A stretch of DNA of 64,000 bases from Heliocidaris erythrogramma (Eukaryota > Echinodermata > Echinoidea > Camarodonta > Echinometridae): assembly GCA_025617745.1 (NCBI GenBank), contig CM046856.1, positions 35,458,208-35,522,207 of the forward strand. The letters run 5' to 3'. The position numbers were made by a program, and so were the translations under genes. Below are positions 1-14,000 of the stretch, piece by piece (the stretch's first letter is position 1; each line of letters starts with the position of its first letter). The notes beneath the pieces were generated by a model. The model had not been told where the DNA came from. It was given only the letters and a program-made list of their open reading frames with translations, and did no database searches.

Positions 1-572
1 GTGTCTGTCCTGAGATATTGGGTTGGAATGAGAGCTCACCTAAGATAGGGGGTACATTGAGCAGTGTTCAGAAATTAGGGGGTCTCCGAGGCAGGAAATG
101 CCCGCGAAAGGGGGGGGGGGGGTGGGAGTTCAGAAATTTGAGCAGATCTGATATAGTGGGGTGCTTTCAAAGGGAGGGAACGAGCATACGCGTACCGCAA
201 ATAATACTGGGGGGGGGGGGGGGTATTACATGTGCATTTCAATCATTCAAGCGTACATTGTGCAGACATTTTCAGTAAATTCCTACATGCTACCTGTCCC
301 ATTTTTAGTAAAATGACCTCTTCCTATAGACACAGATCCTCCGATTGTGACATGTTCCAGTGTTACTCTTCCGTCCGATACACCAAACACCTTCTCTGGA
401 TTGACGAATGGTACAACCTATACATACAAAGATGCGAGTCCTAACCCGAATGGAGTAACTTACAACGTCACCGAAGATAACCTGTTCCTTCCAGGATACA
501 CGCCTGTAACAATGTTTGCTGTTGATGAATTCAACAATTTAGCTACCTGCCTATTCTTCGTAGAGAACACAT
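1..572 (+). repeat. Duplication copy 1 (intron plus HYR exon A1)
   Basis: The stretch from the window edge to the end of the first HYR exon is repeated almost letter for letter at 2443-2990. The main differences are the length of G runs and a few substitutions. Both copies hold the same intron tail, polypyrimidine tract and exon. The similarity stops at the exon end; the introns that follow are unrelated. The left boundary lies outside the window or at its edge. Confidence 0.9.
330..572 (+). CDS. HYR exon A1 (81 codons)
   Basis: Acceptor TTCCTATAG at 329 and donor GTATGT at 573. The exon starts with DTDPPIVTC, the usual HYR opening with its first cysteine, and ends near LATCLFFVEN with the second cysteine. 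The middle holds the GYTPVTMFAVDEFNN motif typical of the domain (F/Y-P-x-G-x-T-x-V-x-x-x-A-x-D-x-x-x-N). Two N-glycosylation sites (NGT, NVT) are visible. It is nearly identical to exon A2 at 2748-2990; the changes include Leu/Ile, Leu/Ser and Phe/Tyr near the C-terminal end. Confidence 0.88.
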
Positions 573-2038
573 GTATGTATACTTCGATATATATAATTTT
601 GTGAATGCTTCACCCCCCCCCCCCCCCAAAAAAAAAAAAAAAAAAAAAAAAAAATCCTTACACAATAAACATTAGTTTAAAAAAACTTGGAGAAAAGAAA
701 AAGATTTACAACTTCAACATTCTCATTACTAACATCAGGGATCATTTATGAAGATAAAGGCTATCATGCAGAGAGTACATCATTTTCTCCAAAATGAATC
801 AAAAGGTGCAAATTTGACCTGATTGTACACATAGTGTTTATAAATTTCATTATTTCGCTATCACAAATATTCTTGTTCAATGGTTTGCATTATGTCTCCA
901 TTAATGAACTGTACTAAAAATGGAGTATTGAAATTACTACATTTTTAAAATATTTCTATTTGGCAGTAACCGAATTACCAGTCAACTGTCCAGACTTGAA
1001 ACGCAATATAAGCACTGATCCAGACCAAGCGACATATACTTTTATCTCAGATTTTGGAATAGACAACGTCACAAAGTCTGTACCCGGTTACAGATATTAC
1101 GGAGGGGATGTATTGGTAAATCGTACACTAGGAGGTTCTCCAGTTGGAGATAGCGTGCCCATAGGAACCCATGATGTGGTTGCAATCATCTATGATGACG
1201 TATTGAATAAGTCATGCACAGGAGTCTATCGTGTTGAAGGTACTGTTTACCATTCTACTGAATACGTCAATTTTGGTCACAGCACGTTTCCTTGTTTTCC
1301 CATGCCATGCCACGTCAGTTATCATGGTCATGTTTACTCTCTTTAGAAAAAAAGGAATATTATATTTAATTTGGTCGTGACTCGTGAGAATGTTATCTAT
1401 TAACTCCCCATGTCATATTGTTAGGGGAAACTCTGGAACAACTTAAATGACTCTATTAAAACATGCTCTTTACTCCATACATTTACTCATACTGTAATAT
1501 ACTTCGTACAATGGTCAGTAGCACATATTGCATATTTATTTTTATTTCTTTCATTTTCTTTTCTTTTTCTGTTTTAAAGATTTTTTTGTATGTTATACTT
1601 GTATGATTTCAAAAAAATAAATTATATATATATGTAAATATGTATTGTATATGCGACCCCACCACAAGCCATGTACTTCCTGCAACCCTCGCCTCCTTCC
1701 ACCATGTTTTTTTTTTAATGGATGGCATTGCACATTTCATTATGTATTTTATTTATTTGATTAGGATAAGGAAATAAAATAATGTATTTTGAATTTGAAT
1801 ATGATCTGAAACAGTATAATGTAGTACTACGATGTAGACACGTTCAGTCAATTCATATTATATTACATCCACCCCCCCCCCCCCCCCCCCCAACTCGGAG
1901 GTCGGAGGGACCGCATGCGTGTTCCCAAAATCTCCGGTAAAGGGGTACTTTTCGCTCCACACAATCCGGCCCGTGAATTGTAAAAAAAGGGGGTGTATTT
2001 GACTTTTCACCAGGACATTTCTTTTTTAAAGGGGGGGG

Positions 2039-2076
<38 letters not shown>

Positions 2077-5000
2077 GACTCCTGAGAAATTTATAACCAG
2101 GGGGTTATAAAATATCTTGAAAGTCATAGAAAAATTGATCAAATGCCGGGATCACATTCCTGAAATTCCTGCTCGCTTTGATAGTTCATTCAGGATTATT
2201 TTATTTTGAAAAGTAGAAACATTTGGCCCCAGTCCCCCCTCGACTCGATAGTACGGACTTTTCGAAATCTGTGAATAAGGATTACGTAAGACGTAAAACA
2301 TGTTTTTGGATCTCTGTTATATACGTCTTCATCGGGCATCGGCTTAGCAAGAGTTATGAGATCCCATTTTGAACATAAAAAATATCTCTTCTAAGGTGTC
2401 TTGTAATGACAGCTTATCTGAGATGGGGTGGGGGGGGGGGGGGTGTCTGTCCTGAGATATTGGGTTGGAATGAGAGCTCACCTAAGATAGGGGGTACATT
2501 GAGCAGTGTTCAGAATTTAGGGGGTCTCCGAGGCAGGAAATGCCCGCGAAAGGGGGGTCAGAAAATTTAGCAGATCTGATATAGTGGGGTGCTTTCAAAG
2601 GGAGGGAAGGAGCATACGCGTACCTTAAATAATACTGGGGGTATTACATGTGTATTTCAATCATTCAAGCGTACATTGTGCAGACATTTTCAGTAAATTC
2701 CTACATGCTACCTGTCCCATTTTTAGTAAAATGACCTCTTCCTATAGACACAGATCCTCCGATTGTGACATGTTCCAGTGTTACTCTTCCGTCCGATACA
2801 CCAAACACCTTCTCTGGATTGACGAATGGTACAACCTATACATACAAAGATGCGAGTCCTAACCCGAATGGAGTAACTTACAACGTCACCGAAGATAACC
2901 TGTTCATTCCAGGATACACGCCTGTAACAATGTTTGCTGTTGATGAATTCAACAATTCAGCTACCTGCCTATTCTACGTCGAGAATAATCGTAAGTATGG
3001 CATGTAATAGTTAATAGTTAGTATCGTCTCTGCTTCATGACTGCACTTTTTAATGGTTGAAAAATAAAAATAAAAAAATATTTCAAAAACTACACTTAGG
3101 AAGCAAACTATTTGTCAACAAATGCGGAACCCTTTATTTCCTTGATAGCGTCGAACAGATGTATTTGCAGTAGATATGAAACATGGAGAAGATAGCGTTT
3201 GTAACTTAGTACTACCCAGTCACCATAGGCGTACGGGGCATGATTCGATGAGGGGTGGACGTCTCATGCTGAAATAATTATTCACTTTCTGGTTTCTCTT
3301 TTTTTTTTCAACTTTTAAACCTCATTTTAGTGAATGCAGTGCATGCCCTAATGTGAGATAGCCAATGCCCGAAAACTGATGATTTCCAATTTCGGGGGGG
3401 GGGGGGAGCTGCAGCTCAGCCAACCGTACCCTGTATTGCCTCTGTATAACATTTGCCTACGTTGGGCAGGGCAAAAGAACAACTCCTAAACGAAAATACT
3501 GCAGAAAGCATACTGGCGATGTAGCCTTGCTATCATATAATTTCTTTCTTGATTTTTTAATATACAGTAACCGAGTTACCAGTCAACACTCCAGACTTGA
3601 ATCGCAATATAAGCACTGATCCAGACAAATCGACCTATACATTTATCCCAAATTTCGGAGAAGACAACGTCACAAAATCCGAAGATGGTTACAGATTTCA
3701 CGGAGGTGGTGTCTCGGTAAATCTTACCTTAGGAGGTTTTCCAGTTGGAAGTAGCGTGCCCATAGGAACCCATGATGTGGTTGCAATCATCTTTGATGAC
3801 GTATTGAATAAGACATGCTCAGGAGTCTATCGTGTTCAAGGTAATATTTATCATGTAGGTGTGTGGAATATGGTTAGGGTATCACGTTATTATTACGTTT
3901 TACTCATTATTTACGTCTTGACAACCGACTCGGAATAGAACATAACTCACTGTATAGGCAGACAATACATACTACCCAGGGTCGGCGCTTCCAAAAGGAG
4001 GGGGGGGGGGTGAGGGCGCACACTGCCCCCCCCCCCCCACTTTTCCAAGTACCCCCAAATTCCCTTTTATTTATTATATTTAAATTCCCCCTTTCTCTCT
4101 GATAAGTGCCCTTTTGCTTTCTAATAAGTGCCCTTCCCCTTCTGATAAGTTCCCTTTTTTCTCCTACTAATTGGTGCCCCTTTTCAAATCTGATAACTGG
4201 CTCCTTATCTCTAATAAGTGCCCTCTTTCCCTTTTGATAAGTAATTCTACTTCGGATGGGTGCCTATTTTTCTTTCTTATAAGTGCCCTTTTTTCTTTCT
4301 GATAAGTGCCCCGTTTCAAATATGAATATGATTGCTCCCCTTTTCTCCCTAATTATGTGTCAATTTCTTTCTTGATACGTGCATTTTCAATTATGATAGG
4401 TGCCCCCTTTCCCTTCTAATAAGTAACATAAGTACATTTCTCTTCTGATAACTGCCCACTAATCTGATTAGTGCCGCCCTCTTTACTTCTGATAAATGCC
4501 ATTTTCCTATCTAACGTGAGCCCTTTTCCTCTTGTCATAAATGCCCATTTTCATCTATTAGAAGTGCCCCTTTCCACCTCGGATAAGCTTTCTTTTCCTC
4601 TTGCAAAAAGAGGCACTATCTAGCTTCAAGAATCGGTGCGGCTTTATAGTAACAGGTACCCATATCCTACAACTACAATGTAAGGCAGTGGAGCTGGAGG
4701 CAAGAGGGGCACAATGCCCCTCACTCGAATGTGCCCATAATTTACACCAAGTATAAGCGCAATATTTTGTGAAAACTTTCCCCAAACTCGCTTGCTACGC
4801 TTGTTCGCTTATATAGTACCCTATAAAATTAAATGAAGCAGATCGCACAAAGTATGTTGATATCGATGCAATCCTAAAGAAAAACGACAGGGATAATGTA
4901 CAAATGAAAAGATCATTAGACATTCCCTCAAAATTAATTTGATGTGTCATTTTCATTATATTAATTAAATGGAATGACCTTCCAGTCACAATTAAGAAAA

Positions 5001-8000
5001 AGTCATCAAGGTCAAGTTTTCGTAAAGCTCTTGTCCAATATATGCTAGAAAATTAATGTACTTTGAAATTATTCTTAAAATACACTGTATTTATCTCATT
5101 AATGTAAATACTTTTTAGTTTGTGTTGTATGTATACATTTTTTTATGATATACATGTACTACATGTTATCATCAGTAGATTCATTACATTACAGATTGTT
5201 CATTTAATAATATTTTAAAGCAAGTATTATAATAACTGATAACTGCCAACAGTAATATATTACTGAACAGTAACACATTATATAGGAAATATTCTTTGTA
5301 ACTGTCTAAATACAAGGGACCAGACTCGACTATATAGCATTCATGCTATTTTCTGGTTCCTATTATCTTTGCACTCTTACGTAACGAGATATCACTGTGA
5401 ACATGTAAAATGATGATTATTGCATTGGATAATAAAATTCATTCATTCATTCATTCATTCATATCGCTGTAAATATTACATAACCAAGGACTTCAGCATT
5501 AGGAAAAAAGTCCGAAAATCTTGGCTCGCTCGCTTCATTCGCATGATTCACTCGCATGAATCATTACACACAGCTGCTAATTGGAGAAGCTGAAGCAGTC
5601 TCCAGAACCACAAGAAAAGAAACGATGATGAAGTTGATTACATATTAATTAGACTGTAGGGTAATACAAATGTCACAGAGTGGTTCATGTTTTTGCTTTA
5701 TGTTCACCCTTTTTAGGTGCCCCTTTTTGGCTGGTGCCCCCCCCCCTCCCAGTTTGAAAGTAGCTCTGCCGCCCCTCATACTACCTCTAGATCAACTGAA
5801 CAAAATAATGAGCATGCTGGATACGTATTTTTCAAAAAACAAACTTCATAAACTAAGCTCTGATAATGCCCTTAATAATAATGCAATTAATTAGTGTTTT
5901 CCATTAGGCCCGTAGCCAGGTGGGGGTGAAAATGTAGAGCCCACAATTGTAAATATCTGCCACAAATGTAAGAATAAATACATGTCAAAATAACCGCACA
6001 TGTCATAACATGTCAACCACAAGTGTAAAAATCGCCCACAAATGTAAAAATTTGTTTAATCACAACTGTAAAAACATATTGCTTACAAATGTAATGATAT
6101 GTCAACCGCAAATGTAAAAACTCATTGCTTGCATAATGCACCTGTGCAAAACAAGTTATTATGATATGCATGCGTGTGTGCGTGCGTGTGTATGCGTGTG
6201 TGTGAGCTTTTCCTAACCATTAAAATTCCTAAATTATTGAAAGATCCTTAAAGTAGAACGTTGATGATTTTAAATATTGGCTTAATACTTATTATTGCAT
6301 AGATGGCATAAATTAAACAAGGTTATCCAAATTCAACGCTTGGAAACATTTGAAGTAATGATTATTATCAATTATAAAACGGTAAAATACAGCCCCCGAT
6401 ATAGCAGCTGAAGAGCTCCTCGAACGCTGCTGAGATATGTGACGACACACCCTGGACCAGTCCTGGCTAAGCAGACGATGTCCCATAACATCTTACACAT
6501 TTTTCAGAGCCTATTTTGTCATCTCCTCTTCACTTATTTCTCTTCCTTCACTAGCGTCAGTCTTAATGTTAGTCTGTTGCCTCACTCTTAACTTCGTGTA
6601 TGGTATTATTTTGATGAAAAATGCAGCGTTAAAAAAATAAAGGAATCAGTCACTTGTAAACAAAATAAGACGCCATTGTATTTTCAGCTGTTTGCACCGG
6701 GGCATGTTCGGCGTTTCAAGAGGGAACGAATACCATCCTGCTATTATTCGGAGGGCTTTTCAATTTGAAAGTGGGGTTTATTTCATTGATCATTGACCCT
6801 TCTCCTATGTATTTACAATCAAACGGTTTTAGCTATCAGAATCAGTTTCACTTTCCCTTTATAATGGTGTGAAATAAGGTCATGTTTAAATACACCAAAC
6901 TCTTTATAATTTGATAAATAATTGCATTGCAATTACGTTCATTCATTATAGGACGTCGTCTGCTTAAGCAGGATCGATCCCGAGTGTGACGACATCAAAA
7001 CATCGCTATATTTCTGGCGAATCCTCGGATATTCCAGATGCTGAGAAGAGCTTTTATTTGTGTTGTTTTTATAATCACCAGATACGCAGTTGACAAAAAA
7101 CTTTTCTAGTGATACATTAATTGCCATATTTGTGATTTTCTTTGAATATCTACTTTAAAGTGTACCAATCTGGTACTTTATCTGGTATTCTACAGCTCAA
7201 CAGTTCAGAAGTACGAAGGAAATAAAGGATGACATGAAAATGCTCGCGCGGAACCGATCTCCGAGTTAGTTTGGTTCCGCGCGAGCCCTTATAAGCGTGC
7301 GCTCTTCCACTTATGGAGAGTGTAATTAAAATTGCAATATTTCTTTATTGAATGAATATCTGAATCCATATTTTGAATATATTATAACGACATTGATCCT
7401 ATTTGAAAATATTTCTTGATGATTGGGTACCCTTTAACCTTAAACACCTGAAAAAAATCATTAAACTGGTGGTTTTCTTTTAATGATCAATTTACAGGGA
7501 CGGGGGGGGGGGGGGGGTGAGGAGCCGATCATAAACTTCAATGGCTGAAAAATTCACATATTAATCGCAATAAAACAGAAATTTATTTGATCAGGGAGCT
7601 TAGCATAATTAATTTTGAACGCAACTTTTTACTTTTTATTTACGCAACTTTAAATGATGAAATATTTAATGGTTTAAGAAAAAATTAAATGCCTACTTGT
7701 TATCGTTTAGATCTAGTGATAATTAAAGATGACAGAAAAGTACACTGTAGGTCGCACGCTCCTTGTTGTTTGATTAAAAGTACGACGCGGTATAGTCAAT
7801 GCATTCATCAAAGACTAGCTCAACAGTCATATAAATTGACAGAGCTTGAGCTCTATACTACATGCGCATGCATTCTGAGAACCACGTGTGTGGCATTTGT
7901 GATGATGAGGGCGGCGGGGATAGCTAGTTCTACAGTTAGACGAACTCAAGTCCGAAACCAGACCAGGCACATTGGAACGATATTGTTACTGGGGTGCTGT

Positions 8001-11000
8001 GAGCAAAAAAAAAAGTCCTCAGCATTTTAGGATCTCTTTTTAAGTCCAAAAATATCTGACAAGCAACAAAAAAAGAAGAAAAAGCATCCCGAGCCTTATT
8101 GGGGGTACTGCACACCCCCTCAAAAAATTCTGGGGATGCTGCAGTACCGGCTCCCAGGGGCCTGTGCTATAGACTGTCCGTCATTTTGTTTTCTTATAAT
8201 TTCCATGATACATGTATTTCCTATAGATACAGATCCTCCGATCGTGACATGTTCCAACATTACTCTGCTTTCCGACACACCAAACACCTTTTTTGGACTG
8301 ACGAATGGTACAACCTACACATACATGGATGCTAGTCCTAACCCGAATGGTGTAACTTATAACGTCACAGAAAAACACCTTTTCCAACCTGGATACACAC
8401 CTGTCACGATGTTTGCAGTTGATTTGTTTGAAAACATGGCTCCCTGCCAATTCCACGTCTTGAATACCCGTAAGTATAGAATGACAAGATATTATTTTTG
8501 ACCGTGACAATGACATTAAAGGGTTATTTTATCTTACTATCTAGTTTTCAGTTACCGTTCTGAATTTTGTGACCGATCGACACTTTATTATTGACACTTA
8601 ACTCTTTTCCAACTGTGGTCGATGAATGGAACCAACATTGGACTTCCACGGTCGAATTTTGTCACACGTATGTATGTACCACAATACTCCAAACAATCCG
8701 GGAGTCCCTGGCTTTGATCCATAGCAAATAAATTTCGTTATCAAAATATACATAAAGCATATTAAATGAAATGTGAATAAAACAGTCTGCTTTCCAAATA
8801 TCAGGATATATATAAATAAACACCCCGAATATTATATGGGTGATTTCAGTCAACGTTGAATCATATTTTTATACCCAGACGTGTGTCCCGACAGGTCGTA
8901 TTTTTACAGTAAATCGAACAACTTTTCAGGCAAACTGTCACATATCTTTCCCATGCAGGATAGGTTGAAAACTGTATGAATTGCAAATATTCATTGAATT
9001 GAACTGAATTCATTGAGTATTTTTCATAAAAATTGACAGATTATTGTTTTGTTACGTGTCCGGAAACACCACCCCCCCCCCCCCCCCCCTCAATTATACA
9101 AGGTCTAAAGCACGTTTAATAGTTAGTGTAGGAAATGCATGTAGTAGTGTTATGTATTGTTACATCTACAAATTCATACTTTATACTCACAAGGGTAGAC
9201 TGAGAAGAGCCTTGTCTAGCCATACCACCCGGGCTAGTCACAGAGCAGAGTTTGGAGCAATGCTCGTGGTCATGTAAACAACCAAGCGATGCAGTCGCCA
9301 TACGGCGCAGTAGTTACCTCGCGAGTCGAGACCAAGTTGACATTTTAACATGTTGACAAATCCCGATCTGAAACTAATTTTGCCATTATTCCCTGTAGAA
9401 AGCTGACAACTCACCAAAACCCTATGTTTAGTATTCATATTATTTTTCAGAACCTGAATAGGGTAGATGTCATTTGTTAAAATGCCAATATAATAATGCC
9501 ATAGCGATTTATTTCACAAATCGGATCGCAGACCGATCTAAGGTGTCCAGTTGGCCTTTACTCCCGTTTCGTGCGAGAATGTTCCAACATGTGATATAAT
9601 TTCATGACTCAAGTCCTTTACGATGTGAAGAGGAGTTAAAAGATATGTAGGATAGAACGATTATACTAGGTGTTAAAAAAACATTGGACACATTTGATCA
9701 TTAATAACTCAAACATTAATTATACATGCTATCAGATCAGGCCTAGGTTTTCACATTGTAAATTTGAAAGATGTAAATTTTATTAGTCCCATGATATATT
9801 CCTGAATACTTTCTGAATACGCTTACAATATTGCTCTGAATATTTAATTAAATTTTTCACATTGTAAATTTGAAAGATGTAAATTTTATTAGTCCCATGA
9901 TATATTCCTGAATACTTTCTGAATACGCTTACAATATTGCTCTGAATATTTAATTAAATTTTTCACTTTAAGAAAAATTAAGGCCACAAAATCTGTGTGT
10001 GTCAGTAATTAATTATTATTCAGGAAAAAACAAATGCCATTGTGTGTTGCAGCTGTCATTTCTGCCAGCCTTTTCGCTGTTCATTGTCATTAATGATTCA
10101 TGACTCTGGGTAAAAAAAAATATGTTGTGGAGTTTCAGCTGCAATGCACATTGGCAACCGGTGTACTATGAATTAATTACTGATTTACACGCAGATTTTG
10201 CGACCTTCATTTTTCAAATAGTCAAATATCCAATTAAATATTCAGACTATATTACAGTAAGAAAAGTATTCAGAGAAATGTCATGAACCTTGCTCTCAAT
10301 AATTTTTTCGACCTTCAACTTTACAATGTAAATAGCTAGGTCTGATAGGATGTATAATGTTTGAGTTATTAATGATTAAAAGTGTCAATTTCTTTTGACA
10401 ACCAGTAGTTAATGTGTTGGAAAACGAAATTGAATGATCGGTTCTCTAATGGAATATGCCATTGATTGGTAAAGCCTGTACTATCCAACGGTTTCCGGCC
10501 GATTTGTGGATCGCCAGAAAGTCGCCGAATTTCAAATCCGCCGGGAGTCGAGCGTATTTTTCGCCTTGAGCAATCTACCCTCTCACATGTTGGAAGGGGC
10601 TCGAGAAGCCCTTTGAGCAATAGTGCGGCGACCGCGCAGCTCTACCGAACTCTGTCCGATTTTTAAAGCAAACAAAAAAATTCGTTGGATTGCCGCCCGA
10701 ATAACGATCGAATGTTTACCGATGCCTGAGCGATCTACGGGCGATCTGTTTACGAGCTCTGTGACCTCAAAGTTCACTATTGGAAAATCGCTGATTTGGG
10801 AGCAGGTTTCGGTGCCCTGCGAGCCTCCGCCGACCCCTAAAAAAACGCTTTTCAAAACCTCATTCTGATACGAGTTTTAACGTTAAAGTTATTAACGATC
10901 AAAAGTGTCTTATTAACGATCAAAAGTGTCAAATGTTTTGTTTTGTTTTTTACGCCTATTACAAGTACCAACGATGTTATGCCAAGAGAGATAAAAAAAG

Positions 11001-14000
11001 AAGTGTCCCTCCTCATGATTTGTGATTTTGATGATGGGGGTGTTATATTATTCATATTCCAGGCAAGCTCATCATGGAAATGCAGGGCTATGTATACAAG
11101 GATAACGTTGGGGAGATTTTATTTCAACTATACTGATCCCTTGTCATATTCCTGTCTTTCAGTTAACGAATTACCGGTCAACTGTCCAAACTTGAACTTC
11201 AGTGTAAGCAGTGATCAGGACCAGACAAACAATACATTCAATGCGAAATTCAACAAATCAATAATTGGGTATGTATATCACGGAGATGGTGTCTCGATAA
11301 ACATGACGATAGCAGGTTCTCCAATTGGAAGTACCGTGTCCGTAGGAAGTCATGATGTGGTTGCAATCATCTATGATGAAGTATTGAATAAGACATGCAC
11401 TGGATTCTATCATGTTCAAGGTAATTTTAAAGGAGAATTAACCTCAAACAATAAAGACGATAGTGTTCAAAGGTGTTATTTATTCCTACTTGTTAGACTA
11501 TATGGCTTCGCGTCAAAATATACGAGATCGATACGAATCAAGATTTTCTGAGCAAAATTTATCATCTGCTAGCAATATGTATCGTCTGCTAGCAATACAT
11601 GGGGGCTGCCATTTTTTTTATGTGTACAAGAAGATTTTCTTAATCCAAATGCCCAATTGCCTTTTTCAAAATTAAAAACCCATTTGAGATTTAAAATATA
11701 GAATAGATATGTCAATTTATTTTTAAACTGAAGATTTCCTTATATATTTCTGTTGAAAATCGATATTCGCTTAATATAAATCTATTTTCTAGATACTGTG
11801 ACGCAATGGACGGAGCAAATTAATTCAAATTTTATGGATGCTTCTTCCCTGAGCATCTATAGCGGCAAACTATGCATTCACCTGCTTTCGGATAATGGGA
11901 CTTGAAAAGTCAGAATGCATGCTGCATATATTATGCTCTGCTCTGTTTGGCAAACCCAAGAAAATAGATTTTTGTTAAGCAAAACCAGACAATTTAAAAG
12001 TATCATTATAAAGATTTCATTTTTATAAATCATGTAAACACCCACTTTATATTTTTCGTCACATATGGGATTTTAGGTAATGAAGAAAATCAATTTAGGT
12101 CTTGGATTCAAAATATCTTCCTGACCGGAACATTTCTCAATGGTTCATGTACAAATCCAAATCAGCAAGAAAATGGCAGCCCCCATGTAAATGAGTAGTA
12201 GACGATACCGGGTGTTGGAATATCTTTATTATACCCTTTTCTGATATCTTATTGGAAAATGATTTAGGCCAATAAGTAGGAATATACTACACCTTTCAAT
12301 ATAAGTAAATTTGTACTCAGGGGTTAATTCTCCTTTAATAACATAAAGTCTGCTTCTTCAAAATAAATGAGGGTTTGGGGCACAACCAAATTAAAACCAG
12401 ATTTCCAATACATAAAGCACTGGAAAATCTAATAAATTTCTTTTTCCTTGTCATAGATGTTTTTTTTTTTGATAAATGTCACTTAAATAATGCAATACCA
12501 TTCCCCCTTTTTCAGAACAGTGTGCCCTCCCCTTATCATAAAAATGGATACCCAATGTCTCATACCTTTTCTCATAACCTTCATAATTTCCCGAGAATCG
12601 ATTCTTATTTTTACATTAATCAATGCAACAAGAACTAGGGCGCTACCGTTTCAAACGATTGCTCATAAGCTCATCCAAGCTTACGAATATGTCCGCGTTA
12701 GTACGGAAGCTTTAGTGCCCCCAGAAGACGAGACGAGAAGACAAGTCAAGTCAATTTGTTGAGGAATAGAAGATAGGAAGATGAGATACTGGATTCAGTA
12801 TCTGCTCTTCTCCTCTTCTTAACTTGATGAAGTCGACTTGACGATATCCAGTATCTCGTCGTCTTGTCTTATCATCCTCATCGAGTCGACATGACGAGAT
12901 CTAGGATCTTGTTTTCTCATCTTCTCATCTTGATGAAGGCGACTTGACGAGTATCTTGTCTTGTTTTCTCGTCTTCATCAAGTCGACTTGACACGATCGA
13001 ATATCTCGTCTTTTTGTCTTCTCGTCTCGTCTTCCCGACGGGTCTTTTCGTCCTAATTTATCTCATCTTCTGGGGGCACTTTTAAGTTTCCGTACGTTAG
13101 TAATCATAATACATAAGACAGAAAATTAAAGAAGCTTTTTATTTTTTTTTTCAGCATTGTACCATCGTTGCGAATTTCACGCTAGAACAAAAAAAAAAAT
13201 GCATAGAATTGAGATTGAAGCCTGGGTCGCATTTGTCCGACAATAACGATAACGAGATTTTCATTAAAGCTTGCATGGGTCACATTGGTTATCGACCAAT
13301 TTTTTTATTAATAAAGGCACACACTAGAGCTGCCCTAGTATTAACATACACGAGCATACTCACACACACCATACACTGTAAAAAAAAATGTCTGTAATTT
13401 TACAGCAACTTCTGATGTAACTTCTGATGTAAAATTACAGATTAGTTGTTACTTTTTCCTATGAAAATGATGTACAAATAACATCAGATTAGCTGTTATG
13501 AGTAAATACAGAACTAACCTGTATTTTTTTCCCTGTAAAAATACAGATATTTTTTACAGTGTACAGGGTTGGCCATATATAATGCAACACGTTTGCCTTA
13601 GTGGCTGCTATGCTCATCGTCCTTTATCAGTTTATAAAGTGAAAATGTAATTTCAACGACATTGACATAATATAAATTCTTTTCCGAGTAAAAGTCAAGA
13701 TCATCAATTTGGGGTAAGGCGTTTTACCTCTAGGGCTATTTTTATGAGGCAATGTAAATTTCAAAATTTAGCTATTTTTGGCAACAGTAGTCATGCAGCA
13801 GCGACAAATTTGAGCTTGACAGCTTTCTATACAATCTCCGTTTCATCCATGTTATCTTCGTTTTCAAAGCGAGCAATCATATCATGCGTTTGTCAAGAGA
13901 GCTAATTGTATGAGAAGCAAAAATTATCGATGCTTGAAGTTTGACTACGGTTGAAAAAGTAGGAAATTTTAAAAATGATATTGTCTCATAAAAATAGCCG

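Noticed and set aside
232..444. 70-codon frame over HYR exon A1 (and its twin at 2650-2862)
   Set aside because: It is an overlapping shadow of the HYR reading frame that starts in the intron; the exon has strong domain and splice support in the other frame.
7689..8030. 113-codon open frame
   Set aside because: It runs into the dispersed repeat at 7955-8165, has no known motif and no splice context.
12725..13070. CRISPR-like array of spaced repeats
   Set aside because: The units are degenerate and without unique spacers of even size, and the array lies between inverted ends of a transposon in eukaryotic sequence.
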